A DNA stretch of 64,000 nt from Beijerinckia sp. 28-YEA-48 (lineage in GTDB: Bacteria > Pseudomonadota > Alphaproteobacteria > Rhizobiales > Beijerinckiaceae). Where the stretch lies: positions 4,932,001 to 4,996,000 of the forward strand of contig NZ_FNSI01000001.1 of assembly GCF_900104955.1 (NCBI RefSeq), written 5' to 3'. The notes beneath the pieces are model-generated. The model searched no databases. It had not been told where the DNA came from and was given only the letters and a program-made list of their open reading frames with translations. Both the position numbers and the translations under genes were made by a program. Shown here one piece after another: positions 34,674 through 43,419 of this stretch (its first letter is position 1; every line of letters starts with the position of its first letter).

Positions 34674-35930
34674 ATGATGCGTTTGGCGTTGCGGATGTTG
34701 CCGGCTTTGGCCGGTTTCGCGTTGCTTCTGGCGGGATGCAGCGGTCGACCTGACGACACGCTGATCCCGGTCGCGGCTGCAGCCGCCAACGGGTCGACTG
34801 TCGATATGCTCGTCGCCACCACGCGCGCGCCCGATAACGATCCGGCGCGGATGTATTCGGGCGAGCGCGACCAGGCCTTCAATTTCGCCGATGTCAAAAT
34901 CGCGATCCCTCCCGATAGCATGCGCCCGGTGGGCGAGGTGCAATGGCCCTCGCAGCCGCCCAATCCGTCGCGTGAGTTCGTGGCCCTGAAGGCAGAACGG
35001 CTCGACGAGAAGCAGGCGTTGCGCACGTTCCATGACCGGCTGCAACGCACTGCGCATCGGCGCGTGCTGGTTTTCGTGCATGGCTACAACACGCGCTTCG
35101 GTGAAGCGGTGTTCCGGCTGGCGCAGATCGTCCATGATTCCAAGATCGACGCACTGCCGGTGTTGTTCACCTGGCCGTCGCGTGGCCGTTTGCTCGCCTA
35201 TACCTACGATCGCGAGAGCGCCAATTATTCGCGCGATGCGCTGGAGAAAGTGTTGCAGGGGCTCGCCAAGGACCCTGCGGTCCGCGAGATCGCGATCCTG
35301 GCCCATTCGATGGGCAATGTGGTGACGCTGGAAGCCCTGCGGCAGATGGCGATCCGTAACGGCGCTATCGCGCCCAAGATCAAGAGCGTCATGCTGGCAT
35401 CGCCCGATGTCGACGTCGATGTGTTCCGCCGGCAGGTCATTGAAATGGGGCCGAAGCGGCCGCCGTTCACCTTGTTCGTCGCGCAGAACGACGAGGCGCT
35501 GGCGCTGTCGAGCCGCATCTGGGGCGGGGAACCGCGTATCGGTATGATCGATCCGAAGAAAGAGCCTTACCGGACGATGCTGGAGCAGCAACGCATCAAC
35601 GTTCTCGATCTGACCGATATCAAGAGCAGCGATTCGCTCGGCCATACCAAGTTCGCTGAGAGCCCGGAGATCGTGCAGCTCATCGGTGGTCGATTGGCTG
35701 CGGGCCAGACCCTGAGCGATGGACAGGCGGGGCTCGGCGACCGGCTGGCGCGCATCACAACAGGCGCTGCCGCGACCGTTGGCACGGCGGCTGGCGTGGC
35801 GCTCTCGGCGCCGATCGCCATCGTTGATGGTCGCACGCGTGACAATCTCAACGAGCAATTGCAGGATCTCGGCTCCCATGTGCAGGACACGGCGGGTTCC
35901 ACCGGTCGCGTCATGGGCACGCGCTACTGA
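34674..35930 (+). CDS. DUF900-family alpha/beta-hydrolase lipoprotein
   Basis: A 418-aa protein. The N-terminus is a lipoprotein signal with lipobox LLLAGC. The hydrolase core has VLVFVHGYNTRFGEAVFRLA, the nucleophile in LAHSMGNVV, and a conserved acidic/serine loop ASPDVDVDVFRRQV, all typical of DUF900 (PF05990). The C-terminal 60 residues are Ala/Gly-rich (GAAATVGTAAGVALSAPIA). It is probably an envelope-attached esterase. The start is taken at the first ATG of MMRLALRM with GTGGGG upstream. Substrate unknown. Confidence 0.85.
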   Translation: MMRLALRMLPALAGFALLLAGCSGRPDDTLIPVAAAAANGSTVDMLVATTRAPDNDPARMYSGERDQAFNFADVKIAIPPDSMRPVGEVQWPSQPPNPSREFVALKAERLDEKQALRTFHDRLQRTAHRRVLVFVHGYNTRFGEAVFRLAQIVHDSKIDALPVLFTWPSRGRLLAYTYDRESANYSRDALEKVLQGLAKDPAVREIAILAHSMGNVVTLEALRQMAIRNGAIAPKIKSVMLASPDVDVDVFRRQVIEMGPKRPPFTLFVAQNDEALALSSRIWGGEPRIGMIDPKKEPYRTMLEQQRINVLDLTDIKSSDSLGHTKFAESPEIVQLIGGRLAAGQTLSDGQAGLGDRLARITTGAAATVGTAAGVALSAPIAIVDGRTRDNLNEQLQDLGSHVQDTAGSTGRVMGTRY

Positions 35931-35957
35931 GGCGCTCGAACAACGGCCTTCAGGCAA

Positions 35958-35983
35958 AGTCGCGTTTCTCCTGAAACGCGACT
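35958..35983. terminator. Perfect 11-bp hairpin after the DUF900 gene
   Basis: AGTCGCGTTTC (35958-35968) pairs completely with GAAACGCGACT (35973-35983) around a TCCT loop, 27 bp after the stop. No T tract follows, so it may be a dispersed palindrome rather than a terminator. Confidence 0.45.
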
Positions 35984-36235
35984 GGCTCTGCATCGGCGGT
36001 TTGAAATCGCCGTATTCGAGAGTCTGGGTCACCGCATCGGTGCTTCAGGCCATCCGGCACGCCGATCCACAGTTTGGTCGCGGTCGCCGGCTTCAGGTTC
36101 CGCTGCTTGTCTTCATAGACATTCATCGTCACGCCGTTCAGCGTCTGGCTTTGCGGGCCCGTGCCTTCGCTTAATGGCATTTGCAGCGGGGCAGCTTCGG
36201 TCCTGCTCTTGCACTGGACCGCACATACTGATCCC

Positions 36236-36268
36236 CAAAAGAAATCGGGGCGCCGATGGGGCGCCCCG
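36236..36268 (-). terminator. Rho-independent terminator of the RND efflux operon
   Basis: On the minus strand CGGGGCGCC (36268-36260) pairs with GGCGCCCCG (36254-36246) around a 5-nt loop and is followed by a T-rich run (ATTTCTTTT). It lies 67 bp after the stop of the adaptor gene. Confidence 0.75.
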
Positions 36269-36334
36269 AGGATCAGATTGAGGGGATGGGAACCTTGCCT
36301 CGCGTTCTCTGTGTCGCGAGGTGAGGCTATCGCC

Positions 36335-37483
36335 TTAAGACTTTTTCTCAGTCTGCGGCGGCAGCGGCTGGACCGGAGCGCCCGGGCCGATTTTCTGCAG
36401 ATTGCCTGAGATCACCTGATCGGTGTCCTTGAGGCCACTCTGGATAACGACCAGCGGCCCTTCGGTGCGACCGAGGGTGACCGGACGCATTTCCACTTTG
36501 TTTCCTTCGCCGACGACATAGAGGAATTTGCCGAGCTGGCTCGAGCCCAGCGCCACCTGCGGCACGAGCAAGGCGTTGGGCTGTTCGCGCAGCAACAAGC
36601 GAACGCGGACATATTGGCCGGGCAGCAGGCTCTTGTCGGTATTCTTGATCGTGGCGCGAGCGCCGATCGTGCCGGTCAGGCGATCGACGCTGTTGTCGAT
36701 GAACGTCAGCTCGCCCTTGTGGCGGGCTTCCGTCTCGCCGGGAAACGACACTTCGGCAATCACCGGCCCGGCGGCGCGGGCCTTTTGGATTTCCGGAATT
36801 TCCGTTTCGGCCGGATTGAACGTGACATAGACGTTGTCGAGATAGACCAGCGTGTTCAGCACCGTGCCTATGGAGCTGATCAACGTGCCGATGGGGGCCT
36901 GGTTGCGGCCCAACCGGCCGTCGAACGGTGCGCGAATTTCGGTGTAGCTCAGATTCAACTGGGCCGTCCGAACCGCTGCCTCGTCGGCGATCAGCGTGGC
37001 TTCCGCCTGCCGCTCGGCGCTGAGGCGTTGCTCATAGAGATCCTTGGACAGATAGCCGCTCTTGATCAAATCCTGGCCACGCAACGTGTTGGCGCGCGCA
37101 TAGTCGAGCGCAGCCTTGTCGCGTTTCTGATTGCCCAGCGCCTGATCGAGCGCACTCTGATAATCGCGCTGGTCGATCTGATAGAGCAGATCGCCCTTCT
37201 TCACATCGGATCCATCGGTGGCCGGCTGGGCTTGAATGTAGCCGGCGACCTTGGCTTGCAAGGTGACGCTGCTGATCGCCTCCGTGCGCGCCGCATATTC
37301 GTAATAGATCGGGATGGACTTCTTGATGACGGGTGTCACCGGCACCGGCATGGCGAAGGGCGCCGCCGCCGCGTTGGCGGTTTGCTCGGCGGCGCCGGGA
37401 GCCCATTTGGTTTTGGTGACATAGGCCGCGGCGGCAATGACGACGATAAGCGCGCCGACCGCAACTGACTTCGAGATTCTCAT
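36335..37483 (-). CDS. RND efflux periplasmic adaptor subunit (AcrA/MexE family)
   Basis: A 382-aa membrane-fusion protein. An N-terminal signal/anchor (SVAVGALIVVIAAAAYV) is followed by the barrel-sandwich half AKVAGYIQAQPATDGSDVKKGDLLYQID, a coiled-coil hairpin (DQALGNQKRDKAAL to AERQAEATL), the second lipoyl half LSYTEIRAPFDGRLGRNQAPIGTL, and the beta-barrel and membrane-proximal domains. It links the RND pump to an outer-membrane channel; no TolC-like gene follows in the window. The pump gene ends 15 bp before it. Confidence 0.93.
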   Translation of the reverse strand: MRISKSVAVGALIVVIAAAAYVTKTKWAPGAAEQTANAAAAPFAMPVPVTPVIKKSIPIYYEYAARTEAISSVTLQAKVAGYIQAQPATDGSDVKKGDLLYQIDQRDYQSALDQALGNQKRDKAALDYARANTLRGQDLIKSGYLSKDLYEQRLSAERQAEATLIADEAAVRTAQLNLSYTEIRAPFDGRLGRNQAPIGTLISSIGTVLNTLVYLDNVYVTFNPAETEIPEIQKARAAGPVIAEVSFPGETEARHKGELTFIDNSVDRLTGTIGARATIKNTDKSLLPGQYVRVRLLLREQPNALLVPQVALGSSQLGKFLYVVGEGNKVEMRPVTLGRTEGPLVVIQSGLKDTDQVISGNLQKIGPGAPVQPLPPQTEKKS

Positions 37484-37498
37484 ATCAAAGACTCCAAA

Positions 37499-40400
37499 TT
37501 ATTCGGCTGGTCCGGCTGTCGGCGCCGTCACATGATGTGAAACATTCTCGTCGGCGTGGCGGCCTTCGCGCATGCGTTCGATGACGGCATAGAACACTGG
37601 CACGAACACCAGGGTCAGGACCGTGGCCACGAGCATGCCGCCGAACACCGCCGTGCCAATGGATTGACGGCTGGCCGCGCCGGCGCCTTGCGCGATCATC
37701 AACGGCACGACGCCGAGGATGAAGGCGAAGGCCGTCATCAGGATCGGGCGCAGACGCAGGCGTCCGGCCTCGGCCGCCGCGTCGACGATGGACATACCGC
37801 CTTCACGCAGAAGCCGGGCGAATTCGACGATCAGAATGGCGTTCTTCGCAGCCAGGCCAATCAGCATGACGAAGCCGATCTGCGAATAGACGTCGATCTG
37901 CATGCCGCGCACCCAGATGGCGAGCAGCGCGCCGAACAGAGCGAACGGCACCGCCAGCAGAACCATGAACGGCATGGTCCAGCTTTCATACTGCGCCGCC
38001 AGGATTAGGAACACGAAGACCAGCGCCAGGATGAAGATGATCGTGGCAACCGAGCCTGCCCGCAGTTCCTGCAAGGTGATGCCGGTCCATTCATAGCCAA
38101 AGTCCTTCGGCAGGGCGGCTTGGGCGGCGCGTTCCATCGCCTCCACCGCCTGGCCGGAGCTGTAGCCTGGCGCCGGCGCACCGTTGATCTTGGCCGACGT
38201 GTAGTTGTTGTAATGCGGCACGCTTTCCGGGCCGATGATCGGCTTCAGCGTACCGAGCGTGCTCAAAGGCACCATGCCGCCACTGTTGTTGCGGACATAG
38301 AGCTTGGAGATATCGGTGGCATCGGCGCGCGCTTCGTTCTCAGCCTGCAAGGTGACGCGGAACGTCCGACCGAAGAAGTTGAAGTCGTTGACGTAGAGCG
38401 AGCCGAGATAGATCTGCAGGGTGCTGAAAATGTCCGGCAGGTTGAGGCCGAGCAGTTTCGCCTTGTTGCGATCGAGGTCGTAGTTGTATTGCGGCGTCGA
38501 GGTTGAGAAGGCCGAGAACAGCTGGTGGCCATCGAGTTCCGGCTGTTTGCGGGCTTCGGCGATCACCGCCTGCGTCGCTTCGTTGAGTGCGATGGAGCCG
38601 CGTCCCGCAAGATCCTCGACCTGGAATTCGAAGCCACCCAAGGTGCCAAGACCCTGGATCGACGGCGGGTCGAAGCTGAGCGCGATACCTTCGGGGATCT
38701 GCAGCAGTTTCGGGCGGACATTGGCGACAATCTTCGAAGCACTCTGTTCCGGCGGCCGCTCATCCCAAGGCTTGAGGATGGCGAACACGACCGCGGAATT
38801 GGACTGCGCCGCATTGGTCAGGAAGTTCAAGCCGCTGACGAAGCCCACGATATCGACGCCCGGTTCCGCCGCGATGATGTCTCGGACCCGTTTCGTCGCT
38901 TCGTCGGTACGCTCCAGGGAGGCGCCGTCGGGAAGCTGAACGATGGCGAAGAAATAGCCCTGGTCCTCGACCGGCAGGAAGGTCGAAGAGATGCGTGTCG
39001 AGATCAGATAGGTCGCGCCCAAAATCGCCAGGAACAGCACCAGCAAGGTGATGCGCCAGCGAATGAAGACGTGAACCATGTCGGAATAGGTGTGCGACAG
39101 CCAGTTAAAGCCGGCATTGAACCAACGGAAGAAGAAGAAATTCGGCGGCCCACCGTGGCGCAGGAAGACCGCGCTCAGCGCCGGGCTGAGGGTGAGCGAG
39201 TTAAACGCCGAAATACCGACGGAAATCGCCACCGTCAGGGCGAATTGCTTGTAGAGGGCGCCGGACACGCCGGGAATGAAGGCGACCGGAATGAACACGG
39301 CCATCAATACGCCGGTGGTGGCGATGATCGGGCCGGTCACTTCGGACATCGCCTTGCGCGCCGCCTGTAAGGGCGGCAAGCCGGCTTCAAGCTGGCGTTC
39401 GACGTTCTCGACGACGACGATGGCGTCGTCGACCACAAGGCCGATGGCTAGCACCATGCCGAGAAGGCTCAACATGTTGAGCGAGAAACCCAGCGCATGC
39501 ATGACCGCCAGAGTGGCGATCAGCGATACGGGAATGGCGATCGTCGGAATGATCGTCGTGCGCCAGCTTTGCAGGAAGATGAAGACGACGAGCACGACGA
39601 GCAGGAGCGCTTCGCCCAAAGTGATGAGCACGTCATGGATGGCGGCCGAGACGAAGCGCGTCGTGTCGTAATGCATGTTGTACTCGATCCCCTTGGGGAA
39701 CCGAGCACTCAACTCCTGCATTTTCTTCTCGACGGCTTGCTTCAACGCCAGCGAGTTGGAACCCGGCGCCTGGAACACGGCGAGCACCACGGTCGGCTTG
39801 TTGCCGAACATCGTCGTCGATGAATAGAGCAAGGAGCCGAGTTCAATGCGGGCGACGTCGCGCAGGCGCACGACCGAGCCATTGCCGGCATTGGCGCGCA
39901 CGACGATATCGCCGAACTGCGCCGGATCGCTCAAGCGGCCTAAGGCATTGACCTGCATTTCAAACGCCGTGCCCACGGGGGCTGGCGTCTGGCCGATCTT
40001 GCCGGCCGCGACCTGAACGTTTTGTTCCGCGACAGCGGCTTGGACGTCGGTGGCGGTGATGCCGAGATTGGCGAGCTTGTCGGGATCGAGCCAGATGCGC
40101 ATCGAATAGCGCCGCTCGCCGAAAATCTGCGTGTCGCCGACGCCAGGCAGGCGCTTGATCGGGTCAACGAGCTGGAAAAAGGCATAGTTGCTCAGTTGCA
40201 CCGGATCGACGGAGCCGTCCGGCGAGGTCAGGTCGACGATGAGGACGAAGTTCGGATTCTGCTTCTTAATCGTCACGCCGGCCTGGTTGACGATCGCCGG
40301 CAGCACGGCGGAGGCCTGCGAAACACGGTTCTGCACGTCGACGGCGGCAGTGTTGATGGGGTAGCCGACCTTGAAGGTGATGGTGATCGAGGACGAGCCG

Positions 40401-40654
40401 TCGTTGGAGCTCGCCGACGACATATATTCCATGCCTTCGACGCCGTTGATCTGCTGTTCGAGCGGCGTCGTCACCGTATCGGCGACCACCTGGGCGCTGG
40501 CGCCCGGATAGATGGCGCTCACCACCACCTGGGGTGGCGAAATGTCGGGGAACTGCGCGACAGGCAGCGAAAAATAAGCAATCGCGCCGGCCAGCATCAT
40601 AATGATGGCGATGGCCGACGCGAAAATCGGGCGCTGAATGAAATATCCGACCAT
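37499..40654 (-). CDS. RND multidrug efflux permease, HAE1 family
   Basis: A 1051-aa proton-driven inner-membrane pump of AcrB type. It begins with MVGYFIQRPIFASAIAIIMM, has two large periplasmic loops (residues about 40-340 and 565-870) and 12 membrane helices. The proton-relay Asp pair is in LVVDDAIVVVENVER, and the matching second-half helix has GLAAKNAILIVEFARLL. The full length is intact. Its AGGA ribosome site lies within the end of the small upstream gene. Substrates probably include lipophilic drugs or plant and aromatic compounds (family knowledge). Confidence 0.95.
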   Translation of the reverse strand: MVGYFIQRPIFASAIAIIMMLAGAIAYFSLPVAQFPDISPPQVVVSAIYPGASAQVVADTVTTPLEQQINGVEGMEYMSSASSNDGSSSITITFKVGYPINTAAVDVQNRVSQASAVLPAIVNQAGVTIKKQNPNFVLIVDLTSPDGSVDPVQLSNYAFFQLVDPIKRLPGVGDTQIFGERRYSMRIWLDPDKLANLGITATDVQAAVAEQNVQVAAGKIGQTPAPVGTAFEMQVNALGRLSDPAQFGDIVVRANAGNGSVVRLRDVARIELGSLLYSSTTMFGNKPTVVLAVFQAPGSNSLALKQAVEKKMQELSARFPKGIEYNMHYDTTRFVSAAIHDVLITLGEALLLVVLVVFIFLQSWRTTIIPTIAIPVSLIATLAVMHALGFSLNMLSLLGMVLAIGLVVDDAIVVVENVERQLEAGLPPLQAARKAMSEVTGPIIATTGVLMAVFIPVAFIPGVSGALYKQFALTVAISVGISAFNSLTLSPALSAVFLRHGGPPNFFFFRWFNAGFNWLSHTYSDMVHVFIRWRITLLVLFLAILGATYLISTRISSTFLPVEDQGYFFAIVQLPDGASLERTDEATKRVRDIIAAEPGVDIVGFVSGLNFLTNAAQSNSAVVFAILKPWDERPPEQSASKIVANVRPKLLQIPEGIALSFDPPSIQGLGTLGGFEFQVEDLAGRGSIALNEATQAVIAEARKQPELDGHQLFSAFSTSTPQYNYDLDRNKAKLLGLNLPDIFSTLQIYLGSLYVNDFNFFGRTFRVTLQAENEARADATDISKLYVRNNSGGMVPLSTLGTLKPIIGPESVPHYNNYTSAKINGAPAPGYSSGQAVEAMERAAQAALPKDFGYEWTGITLQELRAGSVATIIFILALVFVFLILAAQYESWTMPFMVLLAVPFALFGALLAIWVRGMQIDVYSQIGFVMLIGLAAKNAILIVEFARLLREGGMSIVDAAAEAGRLRLRPILMTAFAFILGVVPLMIAQGAGAASRQSIGTAVFGGMLVATVLTLVFVPVFYAVIERMREGRHADENVSHHVTAPTAGPAE

Positions 40655-40657
40655 TGA

Positions 40658-40975
40658 TTATTCCTGTCCGCAGAACTGCGACCGCGTGGTCGGTCCGTAA
40701 GAAGTGAGTTTTTTGCGCCAGGCGGCACCCCAGGGCTTGGTCCTCTGGGATGGGGTCGGAGCATTGTTTGGGGTGTTGGGTCGCCGCCCGCCAGCTGGTG
40801 GGGGCCCATCACTCGATATCTCGCTGGGTTTTAGCTTATCCGCGGCTTCTCGCCAAATGGCGCGCACATCCGCGGGATTGACATGATCCGCCCGCATGAT
40901 CGCCTGAATGAGTGTATCATCCAGGAGATCATCGATACGTTCATTGATCCGTCGGTCCGCACGCGAGCGTTCCAT
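40658..40975 (-). CDS. Small hypothetical protein leading the RND operon
   Basis: A 105-aa frame whose stop is 3 bp before the start of the pump gene and whose start has AAGGA upstream. The N-terminal half (MERSRADRRINERIDDLLDD, then a helix DVRAIWREAADKL) is helical and charged, and the C-terminal half is Pro/Gly/Arg-rich and probably disordered. I recognise no family. The coding case rests on spacing, the ribosome site and coupling to the pump. It is transcribed from the promoter region shared with the divergent tetR gene. Confidence 0.5.
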   Translation of the reverse strand: MERSRADRRINERIDDLLDDTLIQAIMRADHVNPADVRAIWREAADKLKPSEISSDGPPPAGGRRPNTPNNAPTPSQRTKPWGAAWRKKLTSYGPTTRSQFCGQE

Positions 40976-41034
40976 CTGACTGTCCTTGTGGGTGTTTGAA
41001 ATTTTTCCAGGCCTTGACGGCCTGTGGGCCGGGT

Positions 41035-41078
41035 GTTACCGGTAAGTAACTATGGTACAGATCGGTAACATTAGTCAA
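41035..41078. promoter_or_regulatory. Divergent promoter/operator between RND operon and TetR regulator
   Basis: GTTAC (41035-41039) and GTAAC (41046-41050) enclose the self-complementary TTACCGGTAA (41036-41045), and a further half-site CGGTAAC lies at 41063-41069. On the minus strand TTGACT (41078-41073) and CATAGT (41054-41049) form a -35/-10 pair with an 18-bp spacer that overlaps these sites. This is the geometry expected for repression of the efflux operon by the adjacent TetR protein. Confidence 0.55.
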
Positions 41079-41110
41079 GGGACTGCTAGGCAAATTTTTT
41101 AAAGGAGCGA

Positions 41111-41767
41111 GTGACCATCATGGAACCAGCGATTGCAGCCACGCGAAAACCCCGGGAGCGGATTATCGAGGCGGCTTGCGACCTATTCCGAAAGCATGGC
41201 ATTCGCGGCGTCGGTGTCGACGCTATCGCCGAGGCAGCAGACACCAATAAAATGACGCTTTATCGGCATTTCGGCTCGAAGGACGATCTCGTTGTCGCCT
41301 GGTTGCGCGAGGTCGAGCAGGCCGGTGAAGCGGCGTGGAACAATCTGCAGGCCGCGCATCCGCAAGACCCGATGGCACGCATCCATGATTGGGTTGGCAT
41401 GGCGGCGGAATGCGCCGTGGGCGACGGCCGCGGCTGCGACATGGCCAATACGGCCATTGAGCTGACGGAAGAAGGCCATCCGGCGCGCCAGGTCATTCTG
41501 GAATTCAAGACCCGTCATCGCGAGCGGCTGCTGCAGCTTTGTCGCGATGCCGGCATCATCGAAGCGGATCTGCTGGCGGATGCGCTTTATCTTCTGGTCG
41601 AGGGCGCGCGGGTCAGCCGCCAGAGCGTCGGCGCCCAGGGGCCATGCTCGCATTTCATCAAGGTCGCCGAAGCGGTGATCAAGGCGTTCGCCAACAGTAA
41701 GCCGGGCACTGCTGCTTCCAAGAAGTCGGTCGAGAAATCGCTCGAGAAACAGGCTCAGCGCGCTTAA
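41111..41767 (+). CDS. TetR/AcrR-family transcriptional regulator
   Basis: A 218-aa repressor. The HTH reads IIEAACDLFRKHGIRGVGVDAIAEAADTNKMTLYRHFGSKDDL in outline (key pattern T-x-Y-x-HF), followed by an all-helical ligand domain and a Lys-rich tail. It is divergent from the RND operon and the likely local repressor, released by pump substrates. AGGAG precedes both the GTG at 41111 and the ATG at 41120; either may be the start. Confidence 0.9.
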   Translation: MTIMEPAIAATRKPRERIIEAACDLFRKHGIRGVGVDAIAEAADTNKMTLYRHFGSKDDLVVAWLREVEQAGEAAWNNLQAAHPQDPMARIHDWVGMAAECAVGDGRGCDMANTAIELTEEGHPARQVILEFKTRHRERLLQLCRDAGIIEADLLADALYLLVEGARVSRQSVGAQGPCSHFIKVAEAVIKAFANSKPGTAASKKSVEKSLEKQAQRA

Positions 41768-41837
41768 ATCGCGGCGAAATCTCGCTTTCACTCTCGAGAC
41801 TTTGACGTATCCTGCCATGAAGAGCGGGAGGAACGTC

Positions 41838-42140
41838 ATGAGCCGGTTCGCCAGTTTTCGCGAATTCTATCCGTTCTATCTGTCCGAACATGCCAATCGC
41901 GTGTCGCGCCGCCTGCATTTCATCGGCAGTTGCGGCGTGCTGGTGTTGATCGCCGTCGCGATCCTGCGGGGCAATGCCTGGTGGCTTCTAGCCGCGCTTG
42001 TCTGCGGCTACGGCTTCGCCTGGATCGGTCACTTCTTTTTTGAAAAGAACCGCCCGGCGACCTTCCAACATCCACTCTATTCGCTGATGGGCGATTGGGT
42101 GATGTTTTGGCAGATTCTCACAGGCAAGATTAAATTGTAG
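41838..42140 (+). CDS. DUF962/Mpo1-like membrane protein
   Basis: A 100-aa protein with two membrane segments. FREFYPFYLSEHANRVSRRLHFIG carries the conserved His pattern of DUF962, and WIGHFFFEKNRPATF the second His element. In yeast the relative Mpo1 is an iron-dependent dioxygenase of fatty-acid alpha-oxidation; activity in bacteria is not established. A strong GGGAGGA site precedes the ATG at 41838. Confidence 0.88.
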   Translation: MSRFASFREFYPFYLSEHANRVSRRLHFIGSCGVLVLIAVAILRGNAWWLLAALVCGYGFAWIGHFFFEKNRPATFQHPLYSLMGDWVMFWQILTGKIKL

Positions 42141-42181
42141 AGCAGCACGAGCGCGGTGCGCCGGCTGATGGGGAGACGTCA

Positions 42182-42736
42182 ATGAAATGGGTTACACGAG
42201 ATTTCGTGCATCTGGATCGTGTGGCCGCGCCGTGGCTGATCAAGCGCTTTGTCGACCATGAAGCTGAATTCGTCTTCGTGCCTTGGGGCGAGGAAGAGCG
42301 GCGGCCTGCCGATGCCATTGCGCTGGCGCTTCCCGGCGCCGAGCTTGGTCCTCACGACGAGAAAGGGACAACTTTTCGTAAAGTGATAACCAAATATGAT
42401 CTGCGCGATCCGGCGCTGGACGACATCGCGAAAGTCATCCAATGCGGCGTCGATTATGTTCTGCACGATTTCCGGCCGTCATCCGACGACGTGCATGGCC
42501 AGGTGGCGGTGGGCTTGTTGAATATTGCCGAAGGCTTTCTGATGATCCACCGCACGGATAGCGCCATTCTCGAAGCCAGTTTTCCCATCTACGATGCGCT
42601 CCATGCCAATTTCACCGTCCATCACCTGGTTGAAGCCAAGGGCGTGACGCTTCCGCCTCACGCTGGCAACGGGCCGACCGCGCCGACGATTTTTCTGAGG
42701 AAAATATTTGACGCGAAGAGGGAGGCGAAAGGTTAA
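42182..42736 (+). CDS. ChrB C-terminal-domain protein (chromate resistance family)
   Basis: A 184-aa protein matching the C-terminal domain of ChrB: MKWVTRDFVHLDRVAAPWLI with the family Asp/His residues, FVDHEAEFVFVP, and a late HDFRPSSDDVHGQ. Stand-alone proteins of this length occur with and without the chromate transporter ChrA. No chrA is present here, so a chromate role is uncertain. It follows the DUF962 gene by 41 bp and may be in the same transcript. Confidence 0.75.
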   Translation: MKWVTRDFVHLDRVAAPWLIKRFVDHEAEFVFVPWGEEERRPADAIALALPGAELGPHDEKGTTFRKVITKYDLRDPALDDIAKVIQCGVDYVLHDFRPSSDDVHGQVAVGLLNIAEGFLMIHRTDSAILEASFPIYDALHANFTVHHLVEAKGVTLPPHAGNGPTAPTIFLRKIFDAKREAKG

Positions 42737-42794
42737 GCCTATCGGTGTCGTCGTCGGCTCGCTAGCTTAACGCTCCTCACAGGTTGATCCGTTT

Positions 42795-43382
42795 ATGGAC
42801 CCGCAGCCTTCTCCCGAACTGTTCCCCCATGTCCGCATCGTGCTGGGCATGGTCATCGGTCTTGGCATCACGCGCTTGCTGACGGGGGTGGCCGGGTTCA
42901 TTCAGCATCCCGGCCGTTATAGGTTTTCGCTGCTCCACATGCTGTGGGCGGTGTCGATCTTGATCGAACTGGTGCTGTTTTGGTGGTGGGAGTTCGGACT
43001 CAAGCATATCGACCACTGGACTTTTAGCATCTTCGTCTTCGTGATCGGTTATGCGGTGGTGCTGTATCTTCTCGCGGCTCTGCTTTTCCCCGACAACATC
43101 GCGGAATATGGCGGCTATGAGGATTTCTTCCTCAAGCGGCGGCGCTGGTTCTTCGCCTTTCTGGGCACGACCTTCGTGTTCGATATCATCGATACGTTGA
43201 TCAAGGGACTGGATTATTTCAATCGTCTCAGCATCGACTATCTGGTGCAGGTGCCGATCGGCCTGGCGCTTTGCATCATTGGCTGCATCTCCGCCAATCG
43301 CAATGTTCAGATTACGCTCGCGTTCGTCCATCTCGCCTATCAAGCCTATTGGATCGTGCGCGTGTTCAACACATTGCACTGA
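42795..43382 (+). CDS. Multipass membrane protein of unknown function
   Basis: A 195-aa protein with about six hydrophobic segments. Near the start is HVRIVLGMVIGLGITRLLTG, and the middle holds WWWEFGL and a charged EYGGYEDFFLKRRRWFF loop. The pattern is like uncharacterised alphaproteobacterial membrane proteins; I recognise no domain. It is convergent with the TPP enzyme gene. Confidence 0.7.
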   Translation: MDPQPSPELFPHVRIVLGMVIGLGITRLLTGVAGFIQHPGRYRFSLLHMLWAVSILIELVLFWWWEFGLKHIDHWTFSIFVFVIGYAVVLYLLAALLFPDNIAEYGGYEDFFLKRRRWFFAFLGTTFVFDIIDTLIKGLDYFNRLSIDYLVQVPIGLALCIIGCISANRNVQITLAFVHLAYQAYWIVRVFNTLH

Positions 43383-43394
43383 CGAGGGCTGCAT

Positions 43395-43415
43395 GCCGGG
43401 CCGTTAAGACCCGGC
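43395..43415. terminator. Hairpin between convergent genes
   Basis: GCCGGG (43395-43400) pairs with CCCGGC (43410-43415) across a 9-nt loop, in the 37-bp gap between the membrane protein and TPP-enzyme stops. A short bidirectional terminator is possible. Confidence 0.35.
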
Positions 43416-43419
43416 GCGC

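Larger units (their letters stand above)
35931..36334. other. 404-bp spacer with two hairpins and a doubtful short frame
   Basis: Between the DUF900 gene and the efflux operon. It holds a perfect hairpin at 35958-35983, a terminator at 36246-36268, and on the minus strand a 76-codon frame (35950-36180). That frame contains a protein-like stretch GVTMNVYEDKQRNLKPATA but has no ribosome site and ends inside the first hairpin. It may be a gene remnant. Confidence 0.4.

Noticed and set aside
34650-36032. 460-codon minus-strand frame
   Set aside because: Antisense to the DUF900 lipoprotein gene, which has a signal peptide and hydrolase motifs; the antisense product has none.
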